A stretch of 64,000 nucleotides of DNA from Pseudomonas grandcourensis (GCF_039909015.1 NZ_CP150919.1:2270501-2334500); one strand, 5' to 3'. Positions 44,501-52,563 are shown, counted from the stretch's first letter. Numbers and translations are program-made. Notes: generated by a model from the sequence alone, not told the origin.

Positions 44501-47500
44501 GTGGTGGTCAGTGCAGCCACTTGGGCCGGTTTCAGCGCGGCCACCTGGGCAGTGGTCAATGCCACGACCTGGGCGGTGGTCAGGGCAGCGGCCTGCGCGG
44601 TGGTCAGGGCGGCGACGCTGGTCACTGGCAAGGCAGCGATGTCAGCAGTTTCGATGGCCGCCACTTGGGTGGTGGTCAAAGCAGCCACTTGCACGGTGGT
44701 CAGTGCAGCCACCTGGGCGGTGGTCAGGGCCACTACCTGAGCGGTGGTCAAGGCAGCCACGTCGGCGGTTTCCAGGGCGCTGATCTGGGTCGGCTTCAGT
44801 GCCGCCACTTGTGCCGTGGTCAGTGCTGCGACCTGGGCAGTAGTCAACGCTACCAGTTGGGCAGAAGTCAGCGCGCCGACATCGGCAGTTTCCATGGCCG
44901 CCACTTGCGTGGTGGTCAGGGCTGCGATCTGGGTCACCTTCAGCGCCGCCACCTGGGCAGTGGTCAATGCCACCACTTGGGCGGTGGTCAGTGCAGCGGT
45001 CTGCGCGGTGGTCAGGGCCGCAACGCTGGTCGCTGGCAAGGCGGCGATGTCAGCGGTTTCGATGGCCGCCACTTGCGTGGTGGTCAAAGCAGCCACTTGT
45101 ACGGTGGTCAGTGCAGCCACTTGGGCGGTGGTCAGGGCCACCACTTGAGCGGTGGTCAAGGCAGCCACGTCAGCGGTTTCCAGGGCGCTGATCTGGGTCG
45201 GCTTCAGTGCCGCCACTTGTGCCGTGGTCAGTGCTGCGACCTGGGCAGTGGTCAACGCTACCAGTTGGGCAGAAGTCAGCGCGCCGACATCGGCAGTTTC
45301 CATGGCAGCCACTTGCGTGGTGGTCAGTGCAGCCACCTGGGCCGGTTTCAGCGCGGCCACTTGGGCAGTGGTCAATGCCACCACCTGGGCGGTGGTCAGT
45401 GCAGCGGTCTGCGCGGTGGTCAGCGCGGCGACGCTGGTCGCTGGCAAGGCGGCGATGTCAGCGGTTTCGATGGCCGCCACTTGCGTGGTGGTCAAAGCAG
45501 CCACTTGCGCGGTGGTCAGAGCCGCCACCTGGGCGGTGGTGAGGGCCACGACCTGGGCGGTGGTCAACGCAGCGACATCGACAGTCTGCAGGGCGCTGAT
45601 CTGGGTCGGTTTCAGCGCCGCCACCTGGGCGGTGGTCAGAGCCGCGACCTGGGCAGTGGTCAGGGCCACGACACCTGCGGTGGTCAACGCACCGATATCG
45701 GCAGTTTCGATGGCCGCCACTTGCGTGGTGGTCAGGGCGGCCACCTGCGCGGTGGTCAGTGCAGCCACCTGAGCGGTGGTCAACGCCACCACCTGAGCGG
45801 TAGTCAATGCCGCCACGTCAGCGGTTTCCATCGCAGCGATCTGAGCCGGGGTCAGCGCTGCGACCTGGGCGGTGGTCAGAGCCGCGACCTGAGCGGTGGT
45901 CAGGGCCACGACGCTGGCGGTGGTCAGCGCGGCGACATCGGCGACCTGCATGGCCGCCACTTGCGTGGTGGTCAGTGCAGCCACTTGGGCCGGTTTCAAC
46001 GCAGCCACCTGGGCGGTGGTGAGGGCCACGACCTGGGCGGTGGTCAGGGCAGCGGCCTGCGCGGTGGTCAGGGCGGCGACGCTGGTCACTGGCAAGGCCG
46101 CGATGTCAGCGGTTTCGATGGCCGCCACTTGCGTGGTGGTCAAGGCAGCCACTTGCGCGGTGGTCAGTGCCGCGACTTGAGCGGTGGTCAGGGCCACCAC
46201 CTGGCCGGTGGTCAAGGCGGCCACGTCGGCGGTTTCCAGGGCGCTGATCTGGGTCGGTTTCAGTGCCGCCACTTGTGCCGTGGTCAGTGCCGCGACCTGG
46301 GCGGTGGTCAAGGCTACCAGTTGAGCGGCAGTCAGGGCGCCGACATCGGCAGTTTCCATGGCCGCCACTTGGGTGGTGGTCAAAGCAGCCACTTGCGCGG
46401 TGGTCAGTGCCACCACCTGGGCGGTGGTCAAGGCCACGACCTGGGCGGTGGTCAGCGCCGCGACATCGACAGTCTGCATGGCGCTGATCTGGGTCGGTTT
46501 CAGAGCCGCCACCTGGGCGGTGGTCAGAGCCGCGACCTGGGCAGTGGTCAAGGCGACGACACCAGCGGTGGTCAATGCACCGATATCGGCCGTTTCGATG
46601 GCCGCCACTTGCGTGGTGGTCATGGCCGCCACTTGCGCGGTGGTCAGTGCAGCCACCTGGGCGGTGGTCAACGCCACCACCTGAGCGGTAGTCAATGCCG
46701 CCACGTCAGCGGTTTCCATAGCAGCGATCTGAATCGGGGTCAGCGCTGCGACCTGGGCGGTGGTCAGTGCCGCGACCTGAGCGGTGGTCAGGGCCACGAT
46801 GCTGGCGGTGGTCAGTGCGGCGACATCGACGGCCTGCATGGCCGCCACTTGCGTGGTGGTCAGTGCAGCCACTTGGGCCGGTTTCAGCGCGGCCACCTGG
46901 GCGGTGGTCAGGGCCACCACCTGGGCGGTGGTCAGGGCAGCGGCCTGGGCGGTGGTCAGGGCGGCAACGCTGGCCACCGGCAAGGCGGCGATGTCAGCGG
47001 TTTCGATGGCCGCCACTTGCGTGGTGGTCATAGCAGCCACTTGCGCGGTGGTCAGTGCAGCCACTTGGGCGGTGGTCAGGGCCACCACCTGAGCCGTGGT
47101 CAAGGCGGCCACGTCGGCGGTTTCCAGGGCACTGATCTGGGTCGGTTTCAGTGCCGCGATCTGCGCGGTGGTCAATGCCGCGACCTGGGCGGTGGTCAGG
47201 GCGACGACGTCAGCGGTGGTCAGTGCGGCGACATCGGCGGCCTCCATGGCCGCCACTTGCGTGGTGGTCAGTGCAGCCACCTGGGCCGGTTTCAGCGCGG
47301 CCACCTGGGCGGTGGTGAGGGCCACGACCTGGGCGGTGGTCAGGGCAGCGGTCTGCGCGGTGGTCAGTGCGGCGATGCTGGCCACTGGCAAGGCGGCGAT
47401 GTCAGCGGTTTCGATGGCCGCCACCTGGGTGGTGGTCAAGGCAGCGATCTGTGTGGTTTTCAGCGCGGCGACCTGGGCGGTGGTCAGGGCCACTACTTGA

Positions 47501-48105
47501 GCCGTGGTCAAGGCGGCCACGTCGGCGGTTTCCAGAGCACCGACCTGGGTCGGGGTCAGCGCCGCGACCTGGGCAGTGGTCAGTGCCGCCACCTGAGCGG
47601 TGGTCAGGGCCACGACGCTGGCGGTGGTCAGCGCGGCGACATCGACGGTCTGCAGGGCCGCCACTTGCGTGGTGGTCAGTGCTGCGACTTGCGTGGTTTT
47701 CAGCGCCGCAACTTGGGCAGTGGTCAGGGCAACAACCTGTGCGGTGGTCAGTGCGGCAGTCTGGGCCGTGGTCAGGCTGGCGAGCGAGGCAACGGGCAGC
47801 GCAGCGATATCCGTCGTTTCGAAGGCAGCGACTTGCGTAGTCGTCAGCGCAGCGATCTGCGTGGTTTTCAGTGCGGTGACCTGAGCGGTGGTCAGGGCAA
47901 CAACCTGTGCGGTGGTCAGTGCCGGTACCTGCACGGTCGAAAACACGGCAATGTTCGGCGTGGTGATGACCGCGATCTGCGCAGTGGTCATCACGGCGAT
48001 CTGAGCGGTGCTCAAGGCGGCAATATCCTGGGTCGCAAGCCCAGCAATGGTGGTTGTACTCAGGGCAGCGACTTGCGCTGGGGTCAACGAAGAAATAAAG
48101 CTCAT
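41572..48105 (-). CDS. Giant secreted Thr-rich octapeptide-repeat protein with C-terminal calcium-binding domain
   Basis: 2177-aa protein. After MSFISSL it consists of about 235 octapeptides of consensus ALTTAQVA (variants ALKPTQIS, AMETADVA, ALPVASVA) up to about residue 1888. The C-terminal 290 residues hold six DxNxDG-type calcium loops (LDLNGDGVQT, DLNADGHKEATGW, LDLNGDGQVNDGSELFG, LDSNHDGALNS, VDANNDGVSEKGE, DANGNQSLD), a domain common at the end of type I secreted RTX-like proteins. No Sec signal, no double-glycine leader, and no LapA-style N-terminal retention module, so it is probably released or held by its repeats. The start is ATG 48105, 7 bases after AGGA; the upstream in-frame ATG at 48129 has no ribosome site. 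Neighbours: an OGT-type glycosyltransferase downstream, a type I secretion operon beyond it, a methyltransferase divergent. Function inferred as adhesin or surface/matrix protein. Confidence 0.88.
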   Translation of the reverse strand: MSFISSLTPAQVAALSTTTIAGLATQDIAALSTAQIAVMTTAQIAVITTPNIAVFSTVQVPALTTAQVVALTTAQVTALKTTQIAALTTTQVAAFETTDIAALPVASLASLTTAQTAALTTAQVVALTTAQVAALKTTQVAALTTTQVAALQTVDVAALTTASVVALTTAQVAALTTAQVAALTPTQVGALETADVAALTTAQVVALTTAQVAALKTTQIAALTTTQVAAIETADIAALPVASIAALTTAQTAALTTAQVVALTTAQVAALKPAQVAALTTTQVAAMEAADVAALTTADVVALTTAQVAALTTAQIAALKPTQISALETADVAALTTAQVVALTTAQVAALTTAQVAAMTTTQVAAIETADIAALPVASVAALTTAQAAALTTAQVVALTTAQVAALKPAQVAALTTTQVAAMQAVDVAALTTASIVALTTAQVAALTTAQVAALTPIQIAAMETADVAALTTAQVVALTTAQVAALTTAQVAAMTTTQVAAIETADIGALTTAGVVALTTAQVAALTTAQVAALKPTQISAMQTVDVAALTTAQVVALTTAQVVALTTAQVAALTTTQVAAMETADVGALTAAQLVALTTAQVAALTTAQVAALKPTQISALETADVAALTTGQVVALTTAQVAALTTAQVAALTTTQVAAIETADIAALPVTSVAALTTAQAAALTTAQVVALTTAQVAALKPAQVAALTTTQVAAMQVADVAALTTASVVALTTAQVAALTTAQVAALTPAQIAAMETADVAALTTAQVVALTTAQVAALTTAQVAALTTTQVAAIETADIGALTTAGVVALTTAQVAALTTAQVAALKPTQISALQTVDVAALTTAQVVALTTAQVAALTTAQVAALTTTQVAAIETADIAALPATSVAALTTAQTAALTTAQVVALTTAQVAALKPAQVAALTTTQVAAMETADVGALTSAQLVALTTAQVAALTTAQVAALKPTQISALETADVAALTTAQVVALTTAQVAALTTVQVAALTTTQVAAIETADIAALPATSVAALTTAQTAALTTAQVVALTTAQVAALKVTQIAALTTTQVAAMETADVGALTSAQLVALTTAQVAALTTAQVAALKPTQISALETADVAALTTAQVVALTTAQVAALTTVQVAALTTTQVAAIETADIAALPVTSVAALTTAQAAALTTAQVVALTTAQVAALKPAQVAALTTTQVAAMQAADVAALTTASVVALTTAQVAALTTAQVAALTPVQIAAMETADVAALTTAQVVALTTAQVAALTTAQVAALTTTQVAAIETADIGALTTAGVVALTTAQVAALTTAQVAALKPTQISALQTVDVAAMTTAQVVALTTAQVAALTTAQVAALTTTQVAAMETADIAALPAASVAALTTAQTAALTTAQVVALTTAQVAALKPAQVAALTTTQVAAMETADVGALTSAQLVALTTAQVAALTTAQVVALKATQISALETADVAALTTAQVVALTTAQVAALTTAQVAALTTTQVAAIETADIAALPATSVAALTTAQTAALTTAQVVALTTAQVAALKPAQVAALTTTQVAAMETADVAALTTAGVVALTTAQVAALTTAQVAALKPTQISAMETADVAALTTAQVVALSTAQVTALTAAQVAALTTTQVAAMETADVGVLTATQLVALTTAQVAALTTAQVAALKPTQISAMETADVAALTTAQVVALTTAQVAALTTAQTAALTTTQVAAFETADIAALTVTDTASLTTAQTAALTTAQVVALTTAQVAALKVTQIAALTTTQVAAMETADIGALTSAQLVALTTAQVAALTTAQIAAFKPTQISALETADVAALTTAQIVAIETTDMAALTTAQVAALTTAQAAVLTTAQLSHLSMTQVDSFTTAQLQAMTATQIDALALSTPLVLDLNGDGVQTTHLSNGVKFDLNADGHKEATGWTAGGDGLLALDLNGDGQVNDGSELFGSSFRLPDGSLAKDGFEALVSLDSNHDGALNSADQLFAALQVWVDANNDGVSEKGEMHTLKELGITQFNLDVAKTAELNHGNLIGLNSSYETSDGQSHTIADVWFRTDANGNQSLDLTKLDSSTLDAHSLGAIDLSTDGGKASVLTVDAETVAKLGQAGQVDVASGAATPVQMIIDGDHNDTVNITGNSGEWQAAGTTTVDGASYNVFNDGDVQLLVATDVQTWIH
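42450..48090 (-). repeat. 24-bp coding repeats with a 408-bp higher-order unit
   Basis: About 235 copies of a 24-base unit coding ALTTAQVA-type octapeptides. Marker octads (xxETADxA) recur at 5- and 7-octad steps, making blocks of 17 octads (136 aa, 408 bases); for example, near-identical sequence begins at 44744 and 45152, exactly 408 bases apart. Strong base-level identity between blocks suggests recent amplification or gene conversion, and the array is probably variable in length between strains. Confidence 0.92.
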
Positions 48106-48503
48106 GGACGCATCCTGTATAGGGGTCATTTACGGCGCTGCCAGCGTTGTCGCCGTAGCCTTGGGCGGAAATCTGGTAGCCCTCGTGTCATTAGCGACAC
48201 ATGCGGTAAAAACATTAAGAATCTTTTTGATGGCTTTTTGCCTTTTTTAAACTTTTAGTTATAAAAAGTCTTTGTTTTATAGGCTCGGATAGTAATGAGT
48301 GGGTGTCATATGGCCACTATCGTAGGTTTCCGCCATTCTTTGCGAGCTGACCCAACGGCACGCCGCTGTGCTGCCATGAACTTGACCCTTGCCCAGCACT
48401 TCCCCTAGTGTGCGCGGGCGTCCGTTGGCAGGCATTGGCCAGCGGAACATGCCCCCATTTCCCCTTTTGCCATCCGGCAAGGGCCTTGATCGAGTAACTG
48501 ATT
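48106..48503. other. Divergent intergenic region of repeat protein and methyltransferase
   Basis: About 400 bases without a supportable gene. 48200-48300 is A/T-rich (TTTTTTAAACTTTTAGTTAT, ATAAAAAGTC) in contrast to the GC-rich genes and probably carries the promoters. A short GTGTC...GACAC inverted repeat is at 48185-48200. Confidence 0.5.
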
Positions 48504-49106
48504 GTGAAAACCTTCCTCCATGTAGGATGCGGTCCAAAGAGCAAGAACAGCACGACCAAGGGCTTCGCCTCGGAGCAGTGGCAGGAACTGCGCTTCGATA
48601 TCGATGAGAGTGTCAACCCGGACATCGTCGGCACCATGACCGACATGTCCCAGGTCAAGGACGCTTCGGTGGATGCGCTGTTCTCCAGCCACAACATCGA
48701 GCATCTCTATCCCCATGAGGTGCCGGTCGCCCTGGCGGAGTTCAAGCGCGTCCTCAAGCCTGGCGGCTTCGTGATCATCACTTGCCCGGACCTGCAATCG
48801 GTGTGCGCCCTGGTGGCAGAAGACAAGCTGACCGACGAGGCCTACCTTTCACCGGCCGGCCCGATCGCGCCCATCGACATCCTCTACGGTCATCGCCCGG
48901 CCATGGCCAACGGCAACGTGTTCATGGCGCACCGTTGCGGTTTCACCAAGAAGGTCCTGACCGGCTCCCTGCAAGCGGCCGGCTTCGACATGGTGCTGCC
49001 GATCCAGCGTGCCCATCCGGCCTATGACCTGTGGGCGGTGGCGGCACTTGCGCCGATCTCCGAGCAGGAAGTGGTGGCGATCGCCAACCAGCATTTCCCT
49101 GCCTGA
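48504..49106 (+). CDS. Class I SAM-dependent methyltransferase
   Basis: 200-aa cytoplasmic protein. SAM-binding motif I is at the very start (FLHVGCGPKSK), the acidic motif II in LRFDIDESVNPDIVG, then SSHNIEHLYPHEV and the motif LKPGGFVIITCPDLQ. The C-terminal part (GHRPAMANGNVFMAHRCGFT) resembles methyltransferases found in glycan and surface-polysaccharide loci. The start is GTG 48504 with a weak ribosome site. It is divergent from the repeat-protein gene; with the glycosyltransferase on the other side it could modify the same glycan, but the substrate is unknown. Confidence 0.85.
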   Translation: MKTFLHVGCGPKSKNSTTKGFASEQWQELRFDIDESVNPDIVGTMTDMSQVKDASVDALFSSHNIEHLYPHEVPVALAEFKRVLKPGGFVIITCPDLQSVCALVAEDKLTDEAYLSPAGPIAPIDILYGHRPAMANGNVFMAHRCGFTKKVLTGSLQAAGFDMVLPIQRAHPAYDLWAVAALAPISEQEVVAIANQHFPA

Positions 49107-49244
49107 GCCATGCTGAACCGCGGGCCCGGCATGCAGGGCCCGTCTCCGCCCAAGCGGATTTTGCGGTGAACGTTTGCGCAAAGGTACTAAGCGGAAAGCG
49201 CCGTGCAATTGATGCCTTACGCAAAAATACGGAATGCAGCGGAC

Positions 49245-49356
49245 AAAAAAGACCCGGCAAAAAGCCGGGTCAAAAACCGTGATTAGCCTGATGAGGAGAT
49301 AGTCCAGGAGACCGACCTAAGGTCACCTGGTCCATCGACTGATCTCGCGACCAGTT
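49245..49356 (-). ncRNA. prrF: PrrF-type Fur-regulated small RNA
   Basis: On the minus strand the 112-base transcript begins AACTGGTCGCGAGATCAG, holds the conserved PrrF pairing core CTCCTCATCAGGCTAATCAC near its middle, and ends in a perfect terminator: GACCCGGC/GCCGGGTC stem (49251-49258, 49264-49271), AAAAA-type loop, six T. PrrF RNAs pair with mRNAs of iron-containing proteins and lower their level when iron is short. A Fur box overlaps the promoter directly upstream. Identification is from remembered PrrF sequence features plus promoter and terminator; which prrF copy it is cannot be told. Confidence 0.9.
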
Positions 49357-49358
49357 GA

Positions 49359-49390
49359 TGCAATAATAATCATTCTCGTTTAAGGGTCAA
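49359..49390 (-). promoter_or_regulatory. prrF promoter with Fur box
   Basis: On the minus strand: -35 TTGACC (49385-49390), about 16 bases, -10 TATTAT, then the RNA start near 49356. A Fur box (AATAATAATCATTCTC in 49362-49377, 14 of 19 matches to the palindromic consensus) covers the -10 and spacer, so Fur-iron should block transcription. Confidence 0.85.
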
Positions 49391-49449
49391 GCATTTTTAC
49401 CTGTGCGACAGGAGAATTCTTTCCTGTCCTCTCGATTTGCTTTCTCACT

Positions 49450-49791
49450 TCAACCGTTTGCAAACTTCTCCAGCGATCGATCGACCATCGCCTTGGCCAT
49501 GTCGATCATGTGCACCGTCGAAAACGCCAGGTCACGGCTTGCGCCTTGCAGGTGACTGGCTGACTCGTACGCGGTGGCGGCAGCACAGCGCAACAGGTCC
49601 AGAGCATGGACCAGCGCCTCTTCGCCGCTGATATTGCGGTTCACATCAAAAAAGCGCGGCTCGGCCACTTCCTCTGAAATAGCTGGTTTCAAGTAATAGT
49701 CCAGCGCGCGTTGTGCCGCCGCAGAGTCCAGGGGCGAGGTGAAAGTGTTGTCGATTTGCATGTCCGGGCGGTCATTGGTGGGTTGGTTCAT
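49450..49791 (-). CDS. Small hypothetical protein, DUF3077/DUF6124-like
   Basis: 113-aa protein (MNQPTNDRPDMQIDNTFTSP...). The first half is polar and probably flexible; the second half is helical with the block ISGEEALVHALDLLRCAAAT, AYESASHLQG and IDMAKAMVDRSLEKFANG, resembling a small Pseudomonas family of unknown function. The start is ATG 49791; GGAG lies 12 bases upstream, rather far. Divergent from the XRE-S24 repressor gene; prrF lies downstream on the same strand. Confidence 0.7.
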   Translation of the reverse strand: MNQPTNDRPDMQIDNTFTSPLDSAAAQRALDYYLKPAISEEVAEPRFFDVNRNISGEEALVHALDLLRCAAATAYESASHLQGASRDLAFSTVHMIDMAKAMVDRSLEKFANG

Positions 49792-49920
49792 GGCGATGGC
49801 AAGCTCCGTGTTAGATTCAGATCCGTGAATCGATCCTAATACGAACTGTATTTGTGACGAAAATTTAAATACTACATTTTGTGTTTTGATGGCCGGAGTC
49901 GCCCACGTATCGTGCCGCAC

Positions 49921-50568
49921 ATGGATAAATGGATTGAATTGGTCAAGGCCAAGATGAGTGAACTCAAAATCACTCAAGAGATACTCGCCGAGCGCCTCGG
50001 GATGTCCCAGGGCGGCATTGGCCACTGGCTCAACAAACGTCGTGAACCCGGCATCGAAGACATGAACCGTGTGCTGCGGGCGCTGGGTCTTGAGTTTCTC
50101 GAAGTGGCGCTGGTGATCCGGGAACCGCAGGCGTCAACGGACGACGAAATTCCCCTGACACAGAAGTACAACCCGTACTTTCGCTATCCGGTCAGTGACT
50201 GGCGCGAACCTGCCGAAGTGCGCGACGGCGAGGTCCCGGCGTACGGGAAAGGGCACTTTGAACTGTCCGATTACCACGCCCGGGGGCCGGCATTCTGGTT
50301 GAGAGTGGCAGGCGATGCGATGACCGCACCCAATGGCATCAGCATCCCGGAAGGCATGCTGATCCTGGTGGACCCTGCGGTGGACGCCGAACCTGGCAAA
50401 CTGGTCATTGCCCAGTGGCCGGAGAGCACCGAAGCCACGTTCCGCAAGCTCATCGAAGAGGGCGGGCAGCGTTATCTGGTCCCGCTCAATCCGACGTATC
50501 CGAAAGCCTTGTACACCGAAGAGTGTCGAATCATCGGCGTAGTGGTTCAGGCAACAGCCAGGTTCTGA
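49921..50568 (+). CDS. XRE-S24 (LexA/CI-like) repressor lacking the catalytic serine
   Basis: 215-aa phage-repressor-like protein. N-terminal helix-turn-helix at about 1-65 (LKITQEILAERLGMSQGGIG, HWLNKRREPGIEDMNRVLRA). The C-terminal S24 dimerisation/peptidase domain is at about 115-210 (FWLRVAGDAMTAPNGISIPE, GMLILVDPAVDAEPGKLVIA, RKLIEEGGQRYLVPLNPTYP). The usual nucleophile in GDSM is Ala here (A133, codon GCG); the partner Lys is K176. Without the serine it should not cleave itself in the SOS response. No phage or pyocin genes are nearby. Divergent from the small DUF gene, which it may control. The start ATG 49921 lacks a clear ribosome site; a TTG at 49879 is an alternative. Confidence 0.85.
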   Translation: MDKWIELVKAKMSELKITQEILAERLGMSQGGIGHWLNKRREPGIEDMNRVLRALGLEFLEVALVIREPQASTDDEIPLTQKYNPYFRYPVSDWREPAEVRDGEVPAYGKGHFELSDYHARGPAFWLRVAGDAMTAPNGISIPEGMLILVDPAVDAEPGKLVIAQWPESTEATFRKLIEEGGQRYLVPLNPTYPKALYTEECRIIGVVVQATARF

Positions 50569-50607
50569 TCAGATCGGTCCTCGCGGTGCGTAGGACCGAT
50601 CTTCATT

Positions 50608-52563
50608 TCACGCTTCTTCCAGTTCGACCAGCGCACTGCCTTCGCTGACCATCTCACCTTCCTGGCAATACAGCGCCTTGATCACCCCGGCGTGGGGGGC
50701 GCGGATGCTGTGCTCCATCTTCATCGCTTCCAGTACCACCAGTTGCGCCCCGGCTTCGACCGATTGCCCGGCCTCCACCAGCACCCGGACGATGCTGCCG
50801 TTCATGGGCGCGGTCAGCCCGCCCTGATGGCTGTGGCTGGCCTCGACGGCGCTGATCGGGTCGTAGGCCTCGATGCGACGCAACTCGCCATCCCACTGCA
50901 AATACACATGTTCGCCACGGCGTATTGCGCGGTGTTGACGACGTACGCCAGCCTGCTCGGTCAGCAGCTGCTCGCCCTTGAGCAGAGCGCTGTGGGCATT
51001 GATGTCGCCCAGGGTCAGTGCCCTGTCCTGGCCTTCACAACTCAGGTGAAGGGTGATTTCTCTCGGCAATCCGGCACGCAGCCCGTTACCCGTCGCCCAC
51101 GGCGAACTCGGGTCATCGGCGCGGGTGGCAGGCGGCTGGCTCTGGGCAAACGCCTGGGCGGCGGCTTGCCAGAAATCATCGCTGAGTTCCGCAGGGGCGG
51201 GCAGCAACTGCTCCTGATAGCGCGGAATGAAGCCGGTATCCAGTTCGGCAGCGGCAAACGCCGGGTGACCGATGATGCGCCGCAGGAAATTGATGTTGGT
51301 CTTCAGCCCGCCGATGGCGAATTCGTCGAGCATGCTCAACAGGCGCAAGCGTGCCTGTTCACGGTCTTCGCCCCAGGCAATCAACTTGCCGAGCATCGGG
51401 TCGTAGAACGGCGAGATCTCGTCGCCTTCTTCGACGCCACTGTCCACTCGACGCCCCGGCCCCTGGGTGGATTCGCGATACAGCTCCAGGCGACCGGTCG
51501 CCGGCAGGAAATCATTGCCCGGGTCTTCGGCATACAGCCGCACTTCGATCGCGTGGCCCACCAGCGGTACCTGGTCCTGAGTCATCGGCAACGCTTCGCC
51601 ACGAGCCACGCGAATCTGCCAGGCCACCAGGTCGAGGCCGGTAATGGCTTCGGTGACCGGGTGTTCCACTTGCAGGCGGGTATTCATCTCCATGAAGAAG
51701 AACTCGCCGCGCGCATCCAGCAAAAATTCCACGGTGCCGGCACCGACATAACCGATGGCCTGGGCCGAACGCACGGCGGCTTCACCCATGGCGCGCCGCA
51801 ACTCCGGGCTCAGGCCAGGCGCGGGGGCTTCTTCGACGACTTTCTGGTGCCGACGTTGAATCGAGCAGTCACGCTCATTGAGGTACAGGCAGTTGCCGTG
51901 CTGGTCGGCGAATACCTGGATTTCCACGTGACGCGGCTTGAGCAGGTATTTCTCCACCAGCATCCGCGAATCGCCGAACGACGATTGCGCCTCACGCTGG
52001 GCCGAGGCCAGGGCTTCGGCCAGTTGGCTGACGTCCTCGACCACTTTCATGCCTTTGCCGCCGCCCCCGGCCGTGGCCTTGAGCAGCACCGGGTAACCGA
52101 TGCGTTCGCAGGCGGCGCGGAAGGTTTCCAGGTCCTGGGCTTCACCGTGATAGCCCGGCACCAATGGCACGCCAGCGGTTTCCATCAAGGCCTTGGCGGC
52201 GGATTTGCTGCCCATGGCGTCGATGGCCGAGGCGGGTGGGCCGAGGAAAATCAGGCCGGCGTTTTCGATGGCGCGGGCGAACCCGGCGTTCTCCGACAAA
52301 AAGCCATAGCCGGGGTGAATCGCCTGGGCACCGCTGGCCTTGGCCGCCGCGATCAGTTTGTCGATTTGCAGGTAGCTGTCGGCGGCTTTGCTGCCACCGA
52401 GGTCGACTCGAATGTCAGCTTCGCGGCTGTGCCGGGCGTCACGGTCGGTGGCGCTGTGCACGGCCACGGTAGTCAAGCCCAGGGCCTTGGCGGTACGCAT
52501 TACCCGGCAAGCGATTTCGCCACGGTTGGCCACCAGTAGCGTGGTGATAACAGGTGCGCTCAT
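50608..52563 (-). CDS. liuD: 3-methylcrotonyl-CoA carboxylase, biotin-carrying alpha subunit
   Basis: 651-aa subunit that carboxylates biotin with ATP and bicarbonate for 3-methylcrotonyl-CoA carboxylase, in leucine/isovalerate breakdown. Biotin carboxylase part about 1-450 (LLVANRGEIACRVMRTAKAL; ATP loop KATAGGGGKGM; EMNTRLQVEHPVTE), a middle domain, and the C-terminal biotinyl domain with K615 in VLEAMKMEHS. The start is ATG 52563, 8 bases after AAGGAG and overlapping the liuC stop by one base; the longer frame to 52785 is spurious. Last gene of liuABCD. Confidence 0.97.
   Translation of the reverse strand: MSAPVITTLLVANRGEIACRVMRTAKALGLTTVAVHSATDRDARHSREADIRVDLGGSKAADSYLQIDKLIAAAKASGAQAIHPGYGFLSENAGFARAIENAGLIFLGPPASAIDAMGSKSAAKALMETAGVPLVPGYHGEAQDLETFRAACERIGYPVLLKATAGGGGKGMKVVEDVSQLAEALASAQREAQSSFGDSRMLVEKYLLKPRHVEIQVFADQHGNCLYLNERDCSIQRRHQKVVEEAPAPGLSPELRRAMGEAAVRSAQAIGYVGAGTVEFLLDARGEFFFMEMNTRLQVEHPVTEAITGLDLVAWQIRVARGEALPMTQDQVPLVGHAIEVRLYAEDPGNDFLPATGRLELYRESTQGPGRRVDSGVEEGDEISPFYDPMLGKLIAWGEDREQARLRLLSMLDEFAIGGLKTNINFLRRIIGHPAFAAAELDTGFIPRYQEQLLPAPAELSDDFWQAAAQAFAQSQPPATRADDPSSPWATGNGLRAGLPREITLHLSCEGQDRALTLGDINAHSALLKGEQLLTEQAGVRRQHRAIRRGEHVYLQWDGELRRIEAYDPISAVEASHSHQGGLTAPMNGSIVRVLVEAGQSVEAGAQLVVLEAMKMEHSIRAPHAGVIKALYCQEGEMVSEGSALVELEEA

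Noticed and set aside
42450..48090. Regular 24-base repeats considered as a CRISPR-like or satellite array
   Set aside because: There are no unique spacers, and the repeats are in frame and code for a continuous octapeptide array.
41575..48258. Open frame of 2227 codons on the plus strand across the octad-repeat gene
   Set aside because: It mirrors the repeat codons of the real minus-strand gene. The real frame has a ribosome site, a calcium-binding domain and a terminator; the antisense frame has no recognisable domain.
48277..48797. Minus-strand frames overlapping the methyltransferase start
   Set aside because: The plus-strand methyltransferase has clear SAM motifs; these are shadows.
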